Positions 35,913-45,120 of a stretch of 64,000 bases of DNA are shown here, piece after piece. The stretch is from an uncultured Collinsella sp. (GTDB lineage: Bacteria; Actinomycetota; Coriobacteriia; Coriobacteriales; Coriobacteriaceae). A program made the translations under genes and the position numbers. The stretch's first letter is position 1. Every line of letters begins with the position of its first letter. The DNA lies in contig CABQJK010000002.1 in assembly GCA_902464495.1 (NCBI GenBank), positions 62,001 through 126,000 of the forward strand. Reading direction: 5' to 3'. Under the pieces are notes generated by a model. It was not told the DNA's origin. It saw only the letters and a list, made by a program, of their open reading frames with translations, and searched no databases.

Positions 35913-37313
35913 CTACTTGTGGACCAGGCGGGCGCAGAAGTGGCCGTCGTAGGAGTCGGCGTTTACTGGCACGCTTTGGAAGAGGCCTCGATCGTTCTGG
36001 CGTACGGAGACGAGCTTCTTGGCCTGGGCGAACTCGGGGAGTTGCAGAATCTGCGCCTCGGAGAGCGGCGCCACGGTAAAGCCGGCGCCCTCGGGAGAGT
36101 TCAGGAACGCTTCCACGACCTGCGTGTTCTCTTCATCAAAAACCGAGCAGGTGGCATAGATGAGCTCGCCGCCGGCAGCCACGCGCGCAGCGGCTTCCTT
36201 GAGCATCGTCAGCTGCAGCTTGGGCAGCTCAGTCGTAACGTCGTTCTCGGTCAGACGCCACGGTATCTCAGGGTGACGGCGCATAGTGCCGGTGCCAGAG
36301 CACGGCGCATCGATAAAGACCATGTCGAACTTAACCGGCTCGCCAAGCATGGCATCAAACGACGTCAGCACCTCATCAAGCTCGCAAGCATCACCCGAAA
36401 CCGTGCGAACGCCCTGAATACCGGCCTTATGCAGACGAGCGAGATTCAGATCGCACTTGCGGTCGTGCAGATCGAGCGCGGTATGCTGACGCTCATAACC
36501 GGCACGCTTAGCCTGGCACATCATCACATAGGTCTTGGTACCGCGGCCGGCACCAATCTCAAGGCAGCTTCCAGGGCGCGTGGCAGCTGTGGCGATGAGC
36601 TGGGCGTTAAGATCCGAGGCCACGGCAGCAGCGCGCTCAAACACACCAGAAGCAACGGTAACTTGAGCATCGACCGGGGCATGGCAGCCCGGGAAAACAG
36701 GCGCGACGAGCTGCGAGATATACGGATCGGGCTTAGTCGCAAAGGCGTTCTCATGCAGGGCCAGCGGTGCGGGGGCCAGATTGCCGGCAAAGTTAAGCGC
36801 ACCCTCTGGCGTGTCAAACGACGCCATAATGCGAGCGCATAGCCAGCGCGGAAGACCCATCAGGCGAGACAGACGAACCAAACGGCGCTCGGACTCATCG
36901 GCATCCACCGCGGCGGCAAAATCATCGACGTTGTCCGCAACCTTATGCAGAACGGCGTTCGCCAGACCGGCGGCGGACTTAGCACCGCAGCGAACCAGCT
37001 CAACTCCCTGACTTACGGCAACGCGGCCAGGCGTATGCAGGTAGAGCATCTCGAAGGCAGAAATACGAAGCGCCATGCGAACGCGCGGCGCAACCTTTTT
37101 GGGCTTATCGAGAAACTGATCGAGCAGCTCGTCCAAAATACCCTGCGTGGCGGCTACACCCAGCGCCAAGCGGGCGGCAAAAGCGGAATCGCGCTGGTCA
37201 ATAGCCTTGGCCGATGCGCGAGAGGACAGCACGTCGCGCGCATACATGCCGCGGCGATCGGCCTCCATCAGCACATCGAGCGCAAGCTTGCGCGCGGGAG
37301 ACAGTTTACTCAT
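35913..37313 (-). CDS. rsmB: 16S rRNA (cytosine-967-C5) methyltransferase
   Basis: This protein of 466 residues has an N-terminal NusB-like RNA-binding domain (about 1-140, ARKLALDVLMEAD) and a C-terminal SAM-dependent methyltransferase. Motifs are CLEIGAGRGTKTYVMM (SAM binding), DMVFIDAPCSGTGTMRRHPE (motif IV Cys) and YATCSVFDEEN (motif VI catalytic Cys). The ATG at 37313 overlaps the fmt stop by 4 nt (ATGA) and is preceded by GGGGTG; the frame is open from 37361. The fmt-rsmB pairing is common in bacteria. Confidence 0.93.
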   Translation of the reverse strand: MSKLSPARKLALDVLMEADRRGMYARDVLSSRASAKAIDQRDSAFAARLALGVAATQGILDELLDQFLDKPKKVAPRVRMALRISAFEMLYLHTPGRVAVSQGVELVRCGAKSAAGLANAVLHKVADNVDDFAAAVDADESERRLVRLSRLMGLPRWLCARIMASFDTPEGALNFAGNLAPAPLALHENAFATKPDPYISQLVAPVFPGCHAPVDAQVTVASGVFERAAAVASDLNAQLIATAATRPGSCLEIGAGRGTKTYVMMCQAKRAGYERQHTALDLHDRKCDLNLARLHKAGIQGVRTVSGDACELDEVLTSFDAMLGEPVKFDMVFIDAPCSGTGTMRRHPEIPWRLTENDVTTELPKLQLTMLKEAAARVAAGGELIYATCSVFDEENTQVVEAFLNSPEGAGFTVAPLSEAQILQLPEFAQAKKLVSVRQNDRGLFQSVPVNADSYDGHFCARLVHK

Positions 37314-38230
37314 GACAAAACACCCCAAGAAAGATCGGCACCCTGCAGGCCAGCAGCCCAAGCAGAAGCGGCCATAGCACGCTTGCCATCAGGCTTAACC
37401 TCGAGCAACTCAACCGAGCCATCGGATAGGCCAAGGTAAACACGTTTGGCCTGAACGAGAACCTGACCCTCGCCAAGCGACACATCAGCCGGCGCAGCAT
37501 CGAGCACACGCACAGTCTTGCCGGCAATCACGCAACGAGCAGGCGCGGTATCGGACGAGGCCAGCACATGACGCACGCAATCAAGCGCCGCCATGTGCGG
37601 ATCCAGACGCATCTCCTGCTTGGAAATCTTGGCAGCATGGGTGACAAGCGACTCATCCTGTTCTGTCCACACAGCGGTGCCGTCGGCAAGAGAAGGAAGC
37701 GTATCGGCAAGCAGCTTGCCGCCAAGCTCACCAAGCTCCATGGTCAGCGCCTCAGCATGCTTACCGGCAACCGACGTGGAAGCCTGAGCACAATAAGCAC
37801 CGGTATCCACGCCATGCCCAATACGCATAATGGAAACGCCAGCAATCTCATCACCAGCAAGAATGGCACGCTGAATGGGCGCCGCCCCACGCCAACGAGG
37901 CAACAAAGACGCATGAACATTCACAATACCAAGCGGCGCCATATGCAGCACCTCATCGGGCAAAATGCAGCCATAAGCAGCCACACAGAAAATATCAGCC
38001 TGAGCAGCCTGGAGCGCCTCAACAACCTCAAGCGTCATCCGATTAGCTTCAATAACCGGCAACCCCAGCTCAAGCGCCTTGGCCTTAACAGGAGAAGGCT
38101 CAAGCTTCTTACCACGCCCACGAACAGCATCGGGGCGCGTAATAACAAGCACAATCTCGTTCCCAGCCTCGACAAGCGAAGTAAGCGAAGGCACAGCAAA
38201 ATCAGGCGTACCCATAAACACAATACGCAT
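37310..38230 (-). CDS. fmt: Methionyl-tRNA formyltransferase
   Basis: The 306-residue enzyme formylates initiator Met-tRNA. It starts RIVFMGTPDFAVPSL and contains NVHASLLPRWRGAAPIQRAI, which includes the catalytic Asn-His of the formyltransferase fold, then SIMRIGHGVDTG. The C-terminal domain binds tRNA. It sits in the order priA, def, fmt, rsmB on the minus strand, but a 322-bp gap with a long palindrome separates it from def. Confidence 0.95.
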   Translation of the reverse strand: MRIVFMGTPDFAVPSLTSLVEAGNEIVLVITRPDAVRGRGKKLEPSPVKAKALELGLPVIEANRMTLEVVEALQAAQADIFCVAAYGCILPDEVLHMAPLGIVNVHASLLPRWRGAAPIQRAILAGDEIAGVSIMRIGHGVDTGAYCAQASTSVAGKHAEALTMELGELGGKLLADTLPSLADGTAVWTEQDESLVTHAAKISKQEMRLDPHMAALDCVRHVLASSDTAPARCVIAGKTVRVLDAAPADVSLGEGQVLVQAKRVYLGLSDGSVELLEVKPDGKRAMAASAWAAGLQGADLSWGVLS

Positions 38231-38552
38231 AAAAGGTAGTCTCCTCTCAATAACGAGCCGAGACGGCTACAAAAGAAGCGCTCTAGGCCGCAAACGCACC
38301 CAGCCGCAAGAACAGTTCAACAAAGACAAATATACCCAAAAACAAAGAAAGAGCCGCATAAAAGCAGCCCTCCCAACAAAGCACCTATCAGCGAAGACGC
38401 CTATCCCTGACCCAACGGCACCCGGGCGAGACAAGCAGCGTCAACGTAGTCCCCGGGGCGCCCGCCTATATCGTCCCGCGCGCAGTTTCGCAGCGCAGCG
38501 AGAATGTTTGAGCACGGGATGATATAGGCGGGCGCCCCGGGGACGGACAAAC
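38231..38552. other. def-fmt gap, no gene; holds a long palindrome
   Basis: The 322-bp gap between fmt and def carries the inverted repeat at 38449-38544. The remaining 220 bp, rich in A and C on the plus strand, show no supported gene and must include the fmt promoter if transcription does not pass through the palindrome. Confidence 0.5.
38449..38544. repeat. 30-bp-armed inverted repeat after def
   Basis: Arms 38449-38478 and 38515-38544 match at 29 of 30 positions (outer end GTCCCCGGGGCGCCCG) and enclose 36 nt. The stem ends 8 bp from the def stop. The GGGGAC core and 36-nt loop echo the element at 41594-41695. Confidence 0.9.
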
Positions 38553-39089
38553 CTACTCCGTCTCGCCCGGTCGAGCGCCGCGGGCCAGGGCGTCCTGGTA
38601 CTCCTTGACGGCCTTGAGCCTCTGCATCGGCTTCAGTCGCTCGAACATGGTGTTGCCATGCAGGTGATCGATCTCGTGCTGCAGGCACACGCAGAACAGG
38701 TCGCCCGAAGCCTCATAGCGAATCAGGTTTGCGTCCAAGTCGTACGCCTCGACGACGACATGGTCGGGACGCTCGATCTCGCAGCTAATGCCCGGGATGG
38801 AAAGGCAGCCCTCGCTAAACGGCACCAGATGGTCGCTCTGCTCAACAATGACAGGGTTGATGAGCACGTACGGGTCGTAGTCGTTCTTGTCGCTGTAGTC
38901 GCAGTCGATGGTGACGAGCTGAATAAGCTCGCCGATCTGCGGAGCAGCCAGGCCGCAGCCGCCGTTGTCGAACATCATCTTCTTCATCTTCTCGGCAAGC
39001 GCCTCGATCGCCGGGGTGATCTCCTCGATCACGGCGCACTCCTGACGCAGGCGAGGGTCGGGCGACAGTACGATTCCGTTGGCTTCCAT
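38553..39089 (-). CDS. def: Peptide deformylase
   Basis: The 178-residue metalloenzyme removes the formyl group from new proteins. All three family motifs are present: GCGLAAPQIG, EGCLSIPG and QHEIDHLHG (HExxH metal site). The ATG at 39089 is preceded by AAAGG at 6-nt spacing. The earlier ATG at 39095 would sit right against the ribosome site, so it is rejected. The gene follows priA closely (18 nt). Confidence 0.94.
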   Translation of the reverse strand: MEANGIVLSPDPRLRQECAVIEEITPAIEALAEKMKKMMFDNGGCGLAAPQIGELIQLVTIDCDYSDKNDYDPYVLINPVIVEQSDHLVPFSEGCLSIPGISCEIERPDHVVVEAYDLDANLIRYEASGDLFCVCLQHEIDHLHGNTMFERLKPMQRLKAVKEYQDALARGARPGETE

Positions 39090-39107
39090 GGCCATCCTTT
39101 CGGGTTG

Positions 39108-41561
39108 TTACATCAAATCATAGGCGTCGACGTCAACGCTCACGCTCACGCCGCGCACGGAGCCCACCTCTTTGAGGCAGGCGTCGATATCATCAGAGAC
39201 ATGGTACCCTACCGGCGACTTTACAAGCAGATGGAAGCGGTAACGGTCCTTGGCTCTCTCGATTACACACGAAGCCGGGCCCAGCACCTGCGGCACAGCG
39301 TTCCCCGCCCGCAAAAAGTCGGGCGCGGCGGCATGCCAGCGGCGCTTAAGAAGCTTTGCAATGCGCCCGATGTAGTCCTGCGCGTCGTCTCGGTTCGCCG
39401 ACCATACCAAAATGTTGACTAGGCGCACGAACGGCGGATATAGGGCGTCGCGACGCTGGTCCAGGTCGTAGTCGGTAAAGATCGAACGATCGTGCTCGGC
39501 GACGGCGCGAATGACCGGATCCTCGGGCAGGTAGGTCTGGATGATGACCTCGCCGGGGCGATCGCCGCGACCTGCGCGGCCCGCCACCTGTTCCAGCAGG
39601 TCGTAGGCGCGCTCCCCTGCGCGGAAGTCCGGCAGCTTCAGCGCAAAGTCGGCATTGACCACGCCCACGAGCGTGACCTCGGGAAAGTCGAGGCCCTTGG
39701 CGATCATCTGAGTGCCCAGCAGCACCGCGCAATCGGCGGCATCGAACTGCTCGAGTAGCTTTTTATGTGCGTCCTTGCCGCGCGTGGAATCGGCATCCAT
39801 GCGAATGATGGCGACGTCGTCGGGCAGCATCTGGTGCAGCGCGTCCTCGATCTGCTGCGTTCCCAGGCCCATTTTAGCCAGGTAGCGGCTCCCGCACTTG
39901 GGACAGCGACTCGTGGGCGCGGGATACGGCTGCACGCGCCAGGACGATCCACAGGTGTGGCACTGCAGTGTGTGCGTGCGCTCGTGATACGTAAGCGCGG
40001 TGGAGCAGTGGTTGCAGGTTGGGACGCAGCCGCACTCACGGCACATCAGGAACGGCGCAAAACCGCGGCGGTTGTGCAGCAACACGGCCTTTTCACGGCG
40101 CTCGACCACACGCTCCAAGCCCTCCATCAAGGGTTTTGAGAACATGGAGCGGCTGCCGTGAGAAAACTCACGGCGCAGGTCGGCAATGCGGACAGTGGGC
40201 AGCACGGCGAGTCCCGGGCGTTCGGGCATCTCGACGCGCGTCCAGGTGGCGCCGCCGTACGTACTGCGGCGGCAGCGGTCGAGGGCCTCGGCAGAAGGCG
40301 TGGCCGAGCCCAGCACAAGTGGGCAGCGGTAGCGCCGCGCCATCTCGGCCGCCACCTCGCGCGCGTGGTAGCGCGGACTGGAGCCCTGCTTGTAACTGGT
40401 CTCGTGTTCCTCGTCGATGATGATGAGGCCCAAGTCACTGAGCGGGCAAAAGAGCGCCGAGCGGGCGCCGACGACCACGCGGGCCGCACCGCTGGAGACC
40501 ATATCCCACTGGTCCAGGCGCTCGCCGGCCGAAAGGCGCGAATGGAACACGGCGACCGTCTCGCCAAAGCGCGACCGGAAGCGGCCGACGGTCTGGGCCG
40601 TCAGCGAGATCTCGGGTACCAGCACGCAGGCCGAACGGCCGGCTGCGAGCACGCGCTCGATAGCGGAGAGGTAAACCTCGGTTTTGCCGGAGCCCGTGAC
40701 ACCGTCGACCAACACCACGTCGCCATGAGCGTCCAGACGGGCGCGCTCAATCTGCGCGAGTGCCCGTTGCTGGCCGTTGGTAAGGGAGACCGGCGCCTTG
40801 CCGCTTGCCGAGGACAGCGTGGTCTGCTCGCTGCAGCCACGCCACGCACGACGCTCCTCAACCACCACGACGCCGCGCTTTTCGAGCGCCTTGATGGTAG
40901 CGGACATGCTGTTGTAGAGCAGGTTGAGGTCGCGCGTCGTGACCGGACCGCACTGGAGCGCCTCGATAAGCTGACGCTGACGAACCGCGGTCTTGGGCGG
41001 CGTATAGTCGAAGCCCTCGGGCGTAAGCATGACCCAACGGTTTTGGATCGGATTGACGGCGGGGCGCTCAACGGTCCACACACCGTCATCGCCCTTGACC
41101 ACACGCGGGCTGCCGCCCGGGGGCAAAAACAGGCGCAGGCACTCGGACAGCGTCGCGACATACTCGCGGCTCATCCAGCGTGCGATGCGGGCAGCCTCGG
41201 CGGTAAAGAGCGGTTTGCTGAGGATGGCCTCAATGGGCTTGATGCGCGCAGGGTCGAGGGCGCTGTTGCCCTGCAGGTCGCCCAACTCAGGCGCAATGTC
41301 GACGATATAGCCCGCGGCCGCACGGTTGCCAAAATGAACTAGGACGGTGGAGCCGATCTGGGCTTCGTTGGCAAGAGACTGAGGGATGCCGTAGGCAAAC
41401 GGCTCGGACAGCGCACGAGTGGGAATGTCGAGGACCACGCTTACGTAGGCGGCGATGGGGTCGGGCGTAGGCTCGGGCTTGGCCGGGGCAGCAGCGAATG
41501 CCGGCGCCGCCGTAGCCTCCTCCGGTTCCGGCGAACCAAACAGCGACAGTTGTTGAGCCAT
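39108..41561 (-). CDS. priA: Primosomal protein N' (replication restart helicase)
   Basis: This 817-residue helicase reloads the replisome at stalled forks. Seen are an N-terminal DNA-binding domain (from about residue 40), Walker A VDGVTGSGKTEVY, a DEEH box (IIIDEEHETSYKQ), and two zinc-binding clusters (CRECGCVPTCNHC and CHTCGSSW followed by CPKCGS). The helicase C-terminal motifs TQMIAKGLDFPEVTLV and QVAGRAGRGDRPG are intact. The first 35 residues are a Pro/Ala-rich extension. AGGTGG precedes the start. It probably forms an operon with def. Confidence 0.95.
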   Translation of the reverse strand: MAQQLSLFGSPEPEEATAAPAFAAAPAKPEPTPDPIAAYVSVVLDIPTRALSEPFAYGIPQSLANEAQIGSTVLVHFGNRAAAGYIVDIAPELGDLQGNSALDPARIKPIEAILSKPLFTAEAARIARWMSREYVATLSECLRLFLPPGGSPRVVKGDDGVWTVERPAVNPIQNRWVMLTPEGFDYTPPKTAVRQRQLIEALQCGPVTTRDLNLLYNSMSATIKALEKRGVVVVEERRAWRGCSEQTTLSSASGKAPVSLTNGQQRALAQIERARLDAHGDVVLVDGVTGSGKTEVYLSAIERVLAAGRSACVLVPEISLTAQTVGRFRSRFGETVAVFHSRLSAGERLDQWDMVSSGAARVVVGARSALFCPLSDLGLIIIDEEHETSYKQGSSPRYHAREVAAEMARRYRCPLVLGSATPSAEALDRCRRSTYGGATWTRVEMPERPGLAVLPTVRIADLRREFSHGSRSMFSKPLMEGLERVVERREKAVLLHNRRGFAPFLMCRECGCVPTCNHCSTALTYHERTHTLQCHTCGSSWRVQPYPAPTSRCPKCGSRYLAKMGLGTQQIEDALHQMLPDDVAIIRMDADSTRGKDAHKKLLEQFDAADCAVLLGTQMIAKGLDFPEVTLVGVVNADFALKLPDFRAGERAYDLLEQVAGRAGRGDRPGEVIIQTYLPEDPVIRAVAEHDRSIFTDYDLDQRRDALYPPFVRLVNILVWSANRDDAQDYIGRIAKLLKRRWHAAAPDFLRAGNAVPQVLGPASCVIERAKDRYRFHLLVKSPVGYHVSDDIDACLKEVGSVRGVSVSVDVDAYDLM

Positions 41562-41593
41562 ACACCACCTCTAACGAACGGACCTGAAAGGGG

Positions 41594-41695
41594 TGGGACA
41601 AAATAAACAGTAGTGTTTGTCCCATGACCGATACGAGTGTCGAGCTTGTTGCGTCGCTCGAACATGGGACAAACACTACTGTTTATTTTGTCCCA
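41594..41695. repeat. Perfect 33-bp inverted repeat between priA and gltX
   Basis: The 33-bp arm at 41594-41626 (TGGGACAAAATAAACAG onward) is matched without error by 41663-41695, enclosing 36 nt. The arm itself begins TGGGACA and ends TGTCCCA, so each arm also has short internal symmetry. The gap lies upstream of priA and downstream of gltX. Confidence 0.93.
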
Positions 41696-41771
41696 GCAAC
41701 CCACTCATCGGTACAGAAACAAGAGCCCCGCTCGGGTGAACGGGGCTCGGATACATACGTTTGCGCAGCTG

Positions 41772-43247
41772 CTACAGCGCCATCGTACGGGCGCGGTCGA
41801 TGCGCGCCAGGCAGTCGTCGCGGCCGACGAGCGCCATGGTCTCGCCCAGCGGAGGGCTCACCATGTTGCCGCAGACGGCGACGCGCACGGCCTGGAACAC
41901 CACGCGCTTCTTGAGGTCCATCTGATCGGGCAGCGGCTCAAGCGCGGCGTCAATGTTGGCGGCGGTCCACTCGTCCACGCCCTCGAGCGCGGCCTTGGCA
42001 GCGTCCAGAATGGCACCCATGCCCTCCTTGGCCAGGCCCTTGTTGACGGATTTCTCGTCATACTCGAGCGTCTCGGCCGTGGCGAAGATGGGAGCGGCGA
42101 CAGTCACGGCGTCGGCCGGCATCTTGGTGCGCGGCTTAACGATGGCAGCGAGTGCGTCGATCCAGTCCTCGCCGTACTCGACGTTACCCTCGATGAGGCC
42201 TGCCTCGTGCAGCTCGGGGACCATGATCTCGTCGGCAAACTGAGCGTCGGACATGCCGTTGATGTACTCGGCATTGACCCAGTCGAGCTTCTTGGGGTCG
42301 AAGGTCGCCGGGTTCTTGGAGATGCGGTCGAGCGAGAACTTGCTGGCCAGGACATCGCGCGGGATGATCGTGGTCTCGCCGTCGAGCGACCAGCCGAGCA
42401 GCGCCAGATAGTTGACGAAGGCGTCGGACAGATAGCCGGCGTCGCGGTACTCCTCCACCGAGGTGGCGCCGTGGCGCTTGGAGAGCTTCTTGCCGTCGGC
42501 ACCCAAGATCATGGAGATGTGGGCGAACGTAGGCACGGGGGCGCCGAGGGCCTCGTAGACCATGACCTGGCGCGGGGTGTTGGACAGGTGGTCGTCGCCG
42601 CGGATGACGTGGGTGATCTTCATCATGGCATCGTCGACGACGGTAGCGAAGTTGTACGTGGGCGTGCCGTCGGAACGGAAGATGACAAAGTCGTCGAGCT
42701 CCTTGGCGTCGAAGGTCACCTCGCCGTGGACGGCATCGTGGATGACGACGTCACCGCGGTCCTCGGGCACCTTGATGCGCAGGACGTAGGGCTCGCCGGC
42801 CTCGATGCGACGGTGCGCCTCCTCGGGATCAAGATCGCGGCAGCGGCGCTGATAGCCCTGGAAGGGGTCCTTGCGCTCCTGCGCGGCCTTGCGATCAGCC
42901 TCGAGCTGCTCCTTGGTGCAGAAGCAGGGATAGGCCTTGCCCTCGTCCCAGAGCTTCTGAGCGGCCTGCTTGTACAGGTCCAGGCGCTCGGTCTGAGCGT
43001 AGGGGCCATAGTCGCCGCCCACCTCGGGACCCTCGTCCCAGTCCAGGCCCAGCCAACGCATGGCGCGCAAGATGATCTGCGTGTTCTCGTCGGTGGAACG
43101 GGTGGGGTCGGTGTCGTCGATGCGCAGGATGAACGTGCCGCCGTTTGCGCGGGCAAAAGCCCAGTTATAGATAGCGGTGCGGGCGCCGCCGATGTGCAGC
43201 TTGCCCGTGGGTGAGGGTGCAAAGCGGACGCGAACGTCTGATGCCAT
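41772..43247 (-). CDS. gltX: Glutamyl-tRNA synthetase
   Basis: The 491-residue class I synthetase charges tRNA-Glu. The signature HIGH-like motif is in RFAPSPTGKLHIGGART and the KMSKS-like motif is KLSKRHGATS. The C-terminal anticodon-binding region is complete. The ATG at 43247 is preceded by GAGGAG; the frame is open from 43319. It may also misacylate tRNA-Gln if GatCAB is used, which cannot be judged here. It is divergent from metK, with a long palindrome in between. Confidence 0.95.
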   Translation of the reverse strand: MASDVRVRFAPSPTGKLHIGGARTAIYNWAFARANGGTFILRIDDTDPTRSTDENTQIILRAMRWLGLDWDEGPEVGGDYGPYAQTERLDLYKQAAQKLWDEGKAYPCFCTKEQLEADRKAAQERKDPFQGYQRRCRDLDPEEAHRRIEAGEPYVLRIKVPEDRGDVVIHDAVHGEVTFDAKELDDFVIFRSDGTPTYNFATVVDDAMMKITHVIRGDDHLSNTPRQVMVYEALGAPVPTFAHISMILGADGKKLSKRHGATSVEEYRDAGYLSDAFVNYLALLGWSLDGETTIIPRDVLASKFSLDRISKNPATFDPKKLDWVNAEYINGMSDAQFADEIMVPELHEAGLIEGNVEYGEDWIDALAAIVKPRTKMPADAVTVAAPIFATAETLEYDEKSVNKGLAKEGMGAILDAAKAALEGVDEWTAANIDAALEPLPDQMDLKKRVVFQAVRVAVCGNMVSPPLGETMALVGRDDCLARIDRARTMAL

Positions 43248-43330
43248 GGAAATCTCCTCGATTGCAGGATGGATGTCTAACCGCACCAGTATAAAGCAAC
43301 AATGCCCACCTCCGCACAAAGGGCACCGAC

Positions 43331-43418
43331 CTACTCATTGGGGACAGACTTAAATGACCAGTCGCTGGGAACATCCTTAGTTTAAGGCTACTTATTTAAG
43401 TCTGTCCCCAATGAGTAG
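43331..43418. repeat. Perfect 25-bp inverted repeat between gltX and metK
   Basis: CTACTCATTGGGGACAGACT onward at 43331-43355 is matched exactly at 43394-43418, with a 38-nt interior. Matching GCAC flanks continue outside after a 4-nt insertion on the left. Comparable GGGGACAGACTTAAAT palindromes are known to me from REP-type elements in other bacteria. Confidence 0.9.
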
Positions 43419-43456
43419 GTGCGGAAAGGGTGTGAATGTTTGATTTACGCGATATG

Positions 43457-43509
43457 ATGTGTCCTTGCATATAGAGCTCGGCGGAATGGTAACGGTCGCC
43501 GGGACACGT
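43457..43509 (+). promoter_or_regulatory. Possible structured leader of metK
   Basis: ATGTGTCC (43457-43464) can pair with GGACACGT (43502-43509), and inside it CGGCG (43479-43483) with CGCCG (43497-43501). This leaves a 14-nt left bulge and a 13-nt loop. It ends 18 nt before the metK start. It does not match a SAM riboswitch class that I can recall. A TATGAT box overlaps its left edge, so it may not be transcribed whole. Confidence 0.3.
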
Positions 43510-43527
43510 ATTTTGAAAGGGGCTATT

Positions 43528-44808
<1,281 letters not shown>

Positions 44809-44845
44809 TTGGGAACCACCAAGGTCACAACACGCACACGCTTTC

Positions 44846-44884
44846 AAAAGAAGTACCGCCCCCAAGCGGTACTTCTTTTTATTA
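44846..44884 (+). terminator. Rho-independent terminator of metK
   Basis: AAAAGAAGTACCGC pairs perfectly over 14 bp with 44866-44879 around a 6-nt loop, followed by a T run reaching 44883. Confidence 0.92.
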
Positions 44885-44974
44885 ATCCGGTAGTGAAGAT
44901 GTTTCGATATGAGCCTACGCTGCGTCGCCGGCTAATGAATTTTGCAACGCGCGCACTTCTACCATGTATCCTTA

Positions 44975-45096
44975 GTCCCGAGGGGCGGGGCATAAGGTCG
45001 ATCGCGAGTTCCGCACGAGCCGGAGAGCACTTAACGTGCTCTCCGTGCGAGTCAGGACTGTCCGAGCAGGCGACCTTATGCCCCGCCCCTCGGGAC
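44975..45096. repeat. Nested inverted repeat in front of the serine dehydratase gene
   Basis: A perfect 26-bp outer arm (44975-45000, starting GTCCCGAGGGGCGGGG) is repeated inverted at 45071-45096. The 70-nt interior holds a second perfect hairpin, GGAGAGCAC/GTGCTCTCC (45022-45044). The right edge is 24 bp from the ATG at 45121, so it lies in the likely 5' untranslated region of that gene. Confidence 0.9.
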
Positions 45097-45120
45097 GACG
45101 AGCCACGTAAAGGAGCACCC

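Noticed and set aside
43420..43527. Known SAM riboswitch class before metK
   Set aside because: I could not match the leader to SAM-I, II, III, IV or VI patterns; only an unassigned fold was recorded.
44809..45120. N-terminal extension of the serine dehydratase frame
   Set aside because: It would span the metK terminator and a long palindrome, and the enzyme family starts at the ATG at 45121, which has a strong ribosome site.
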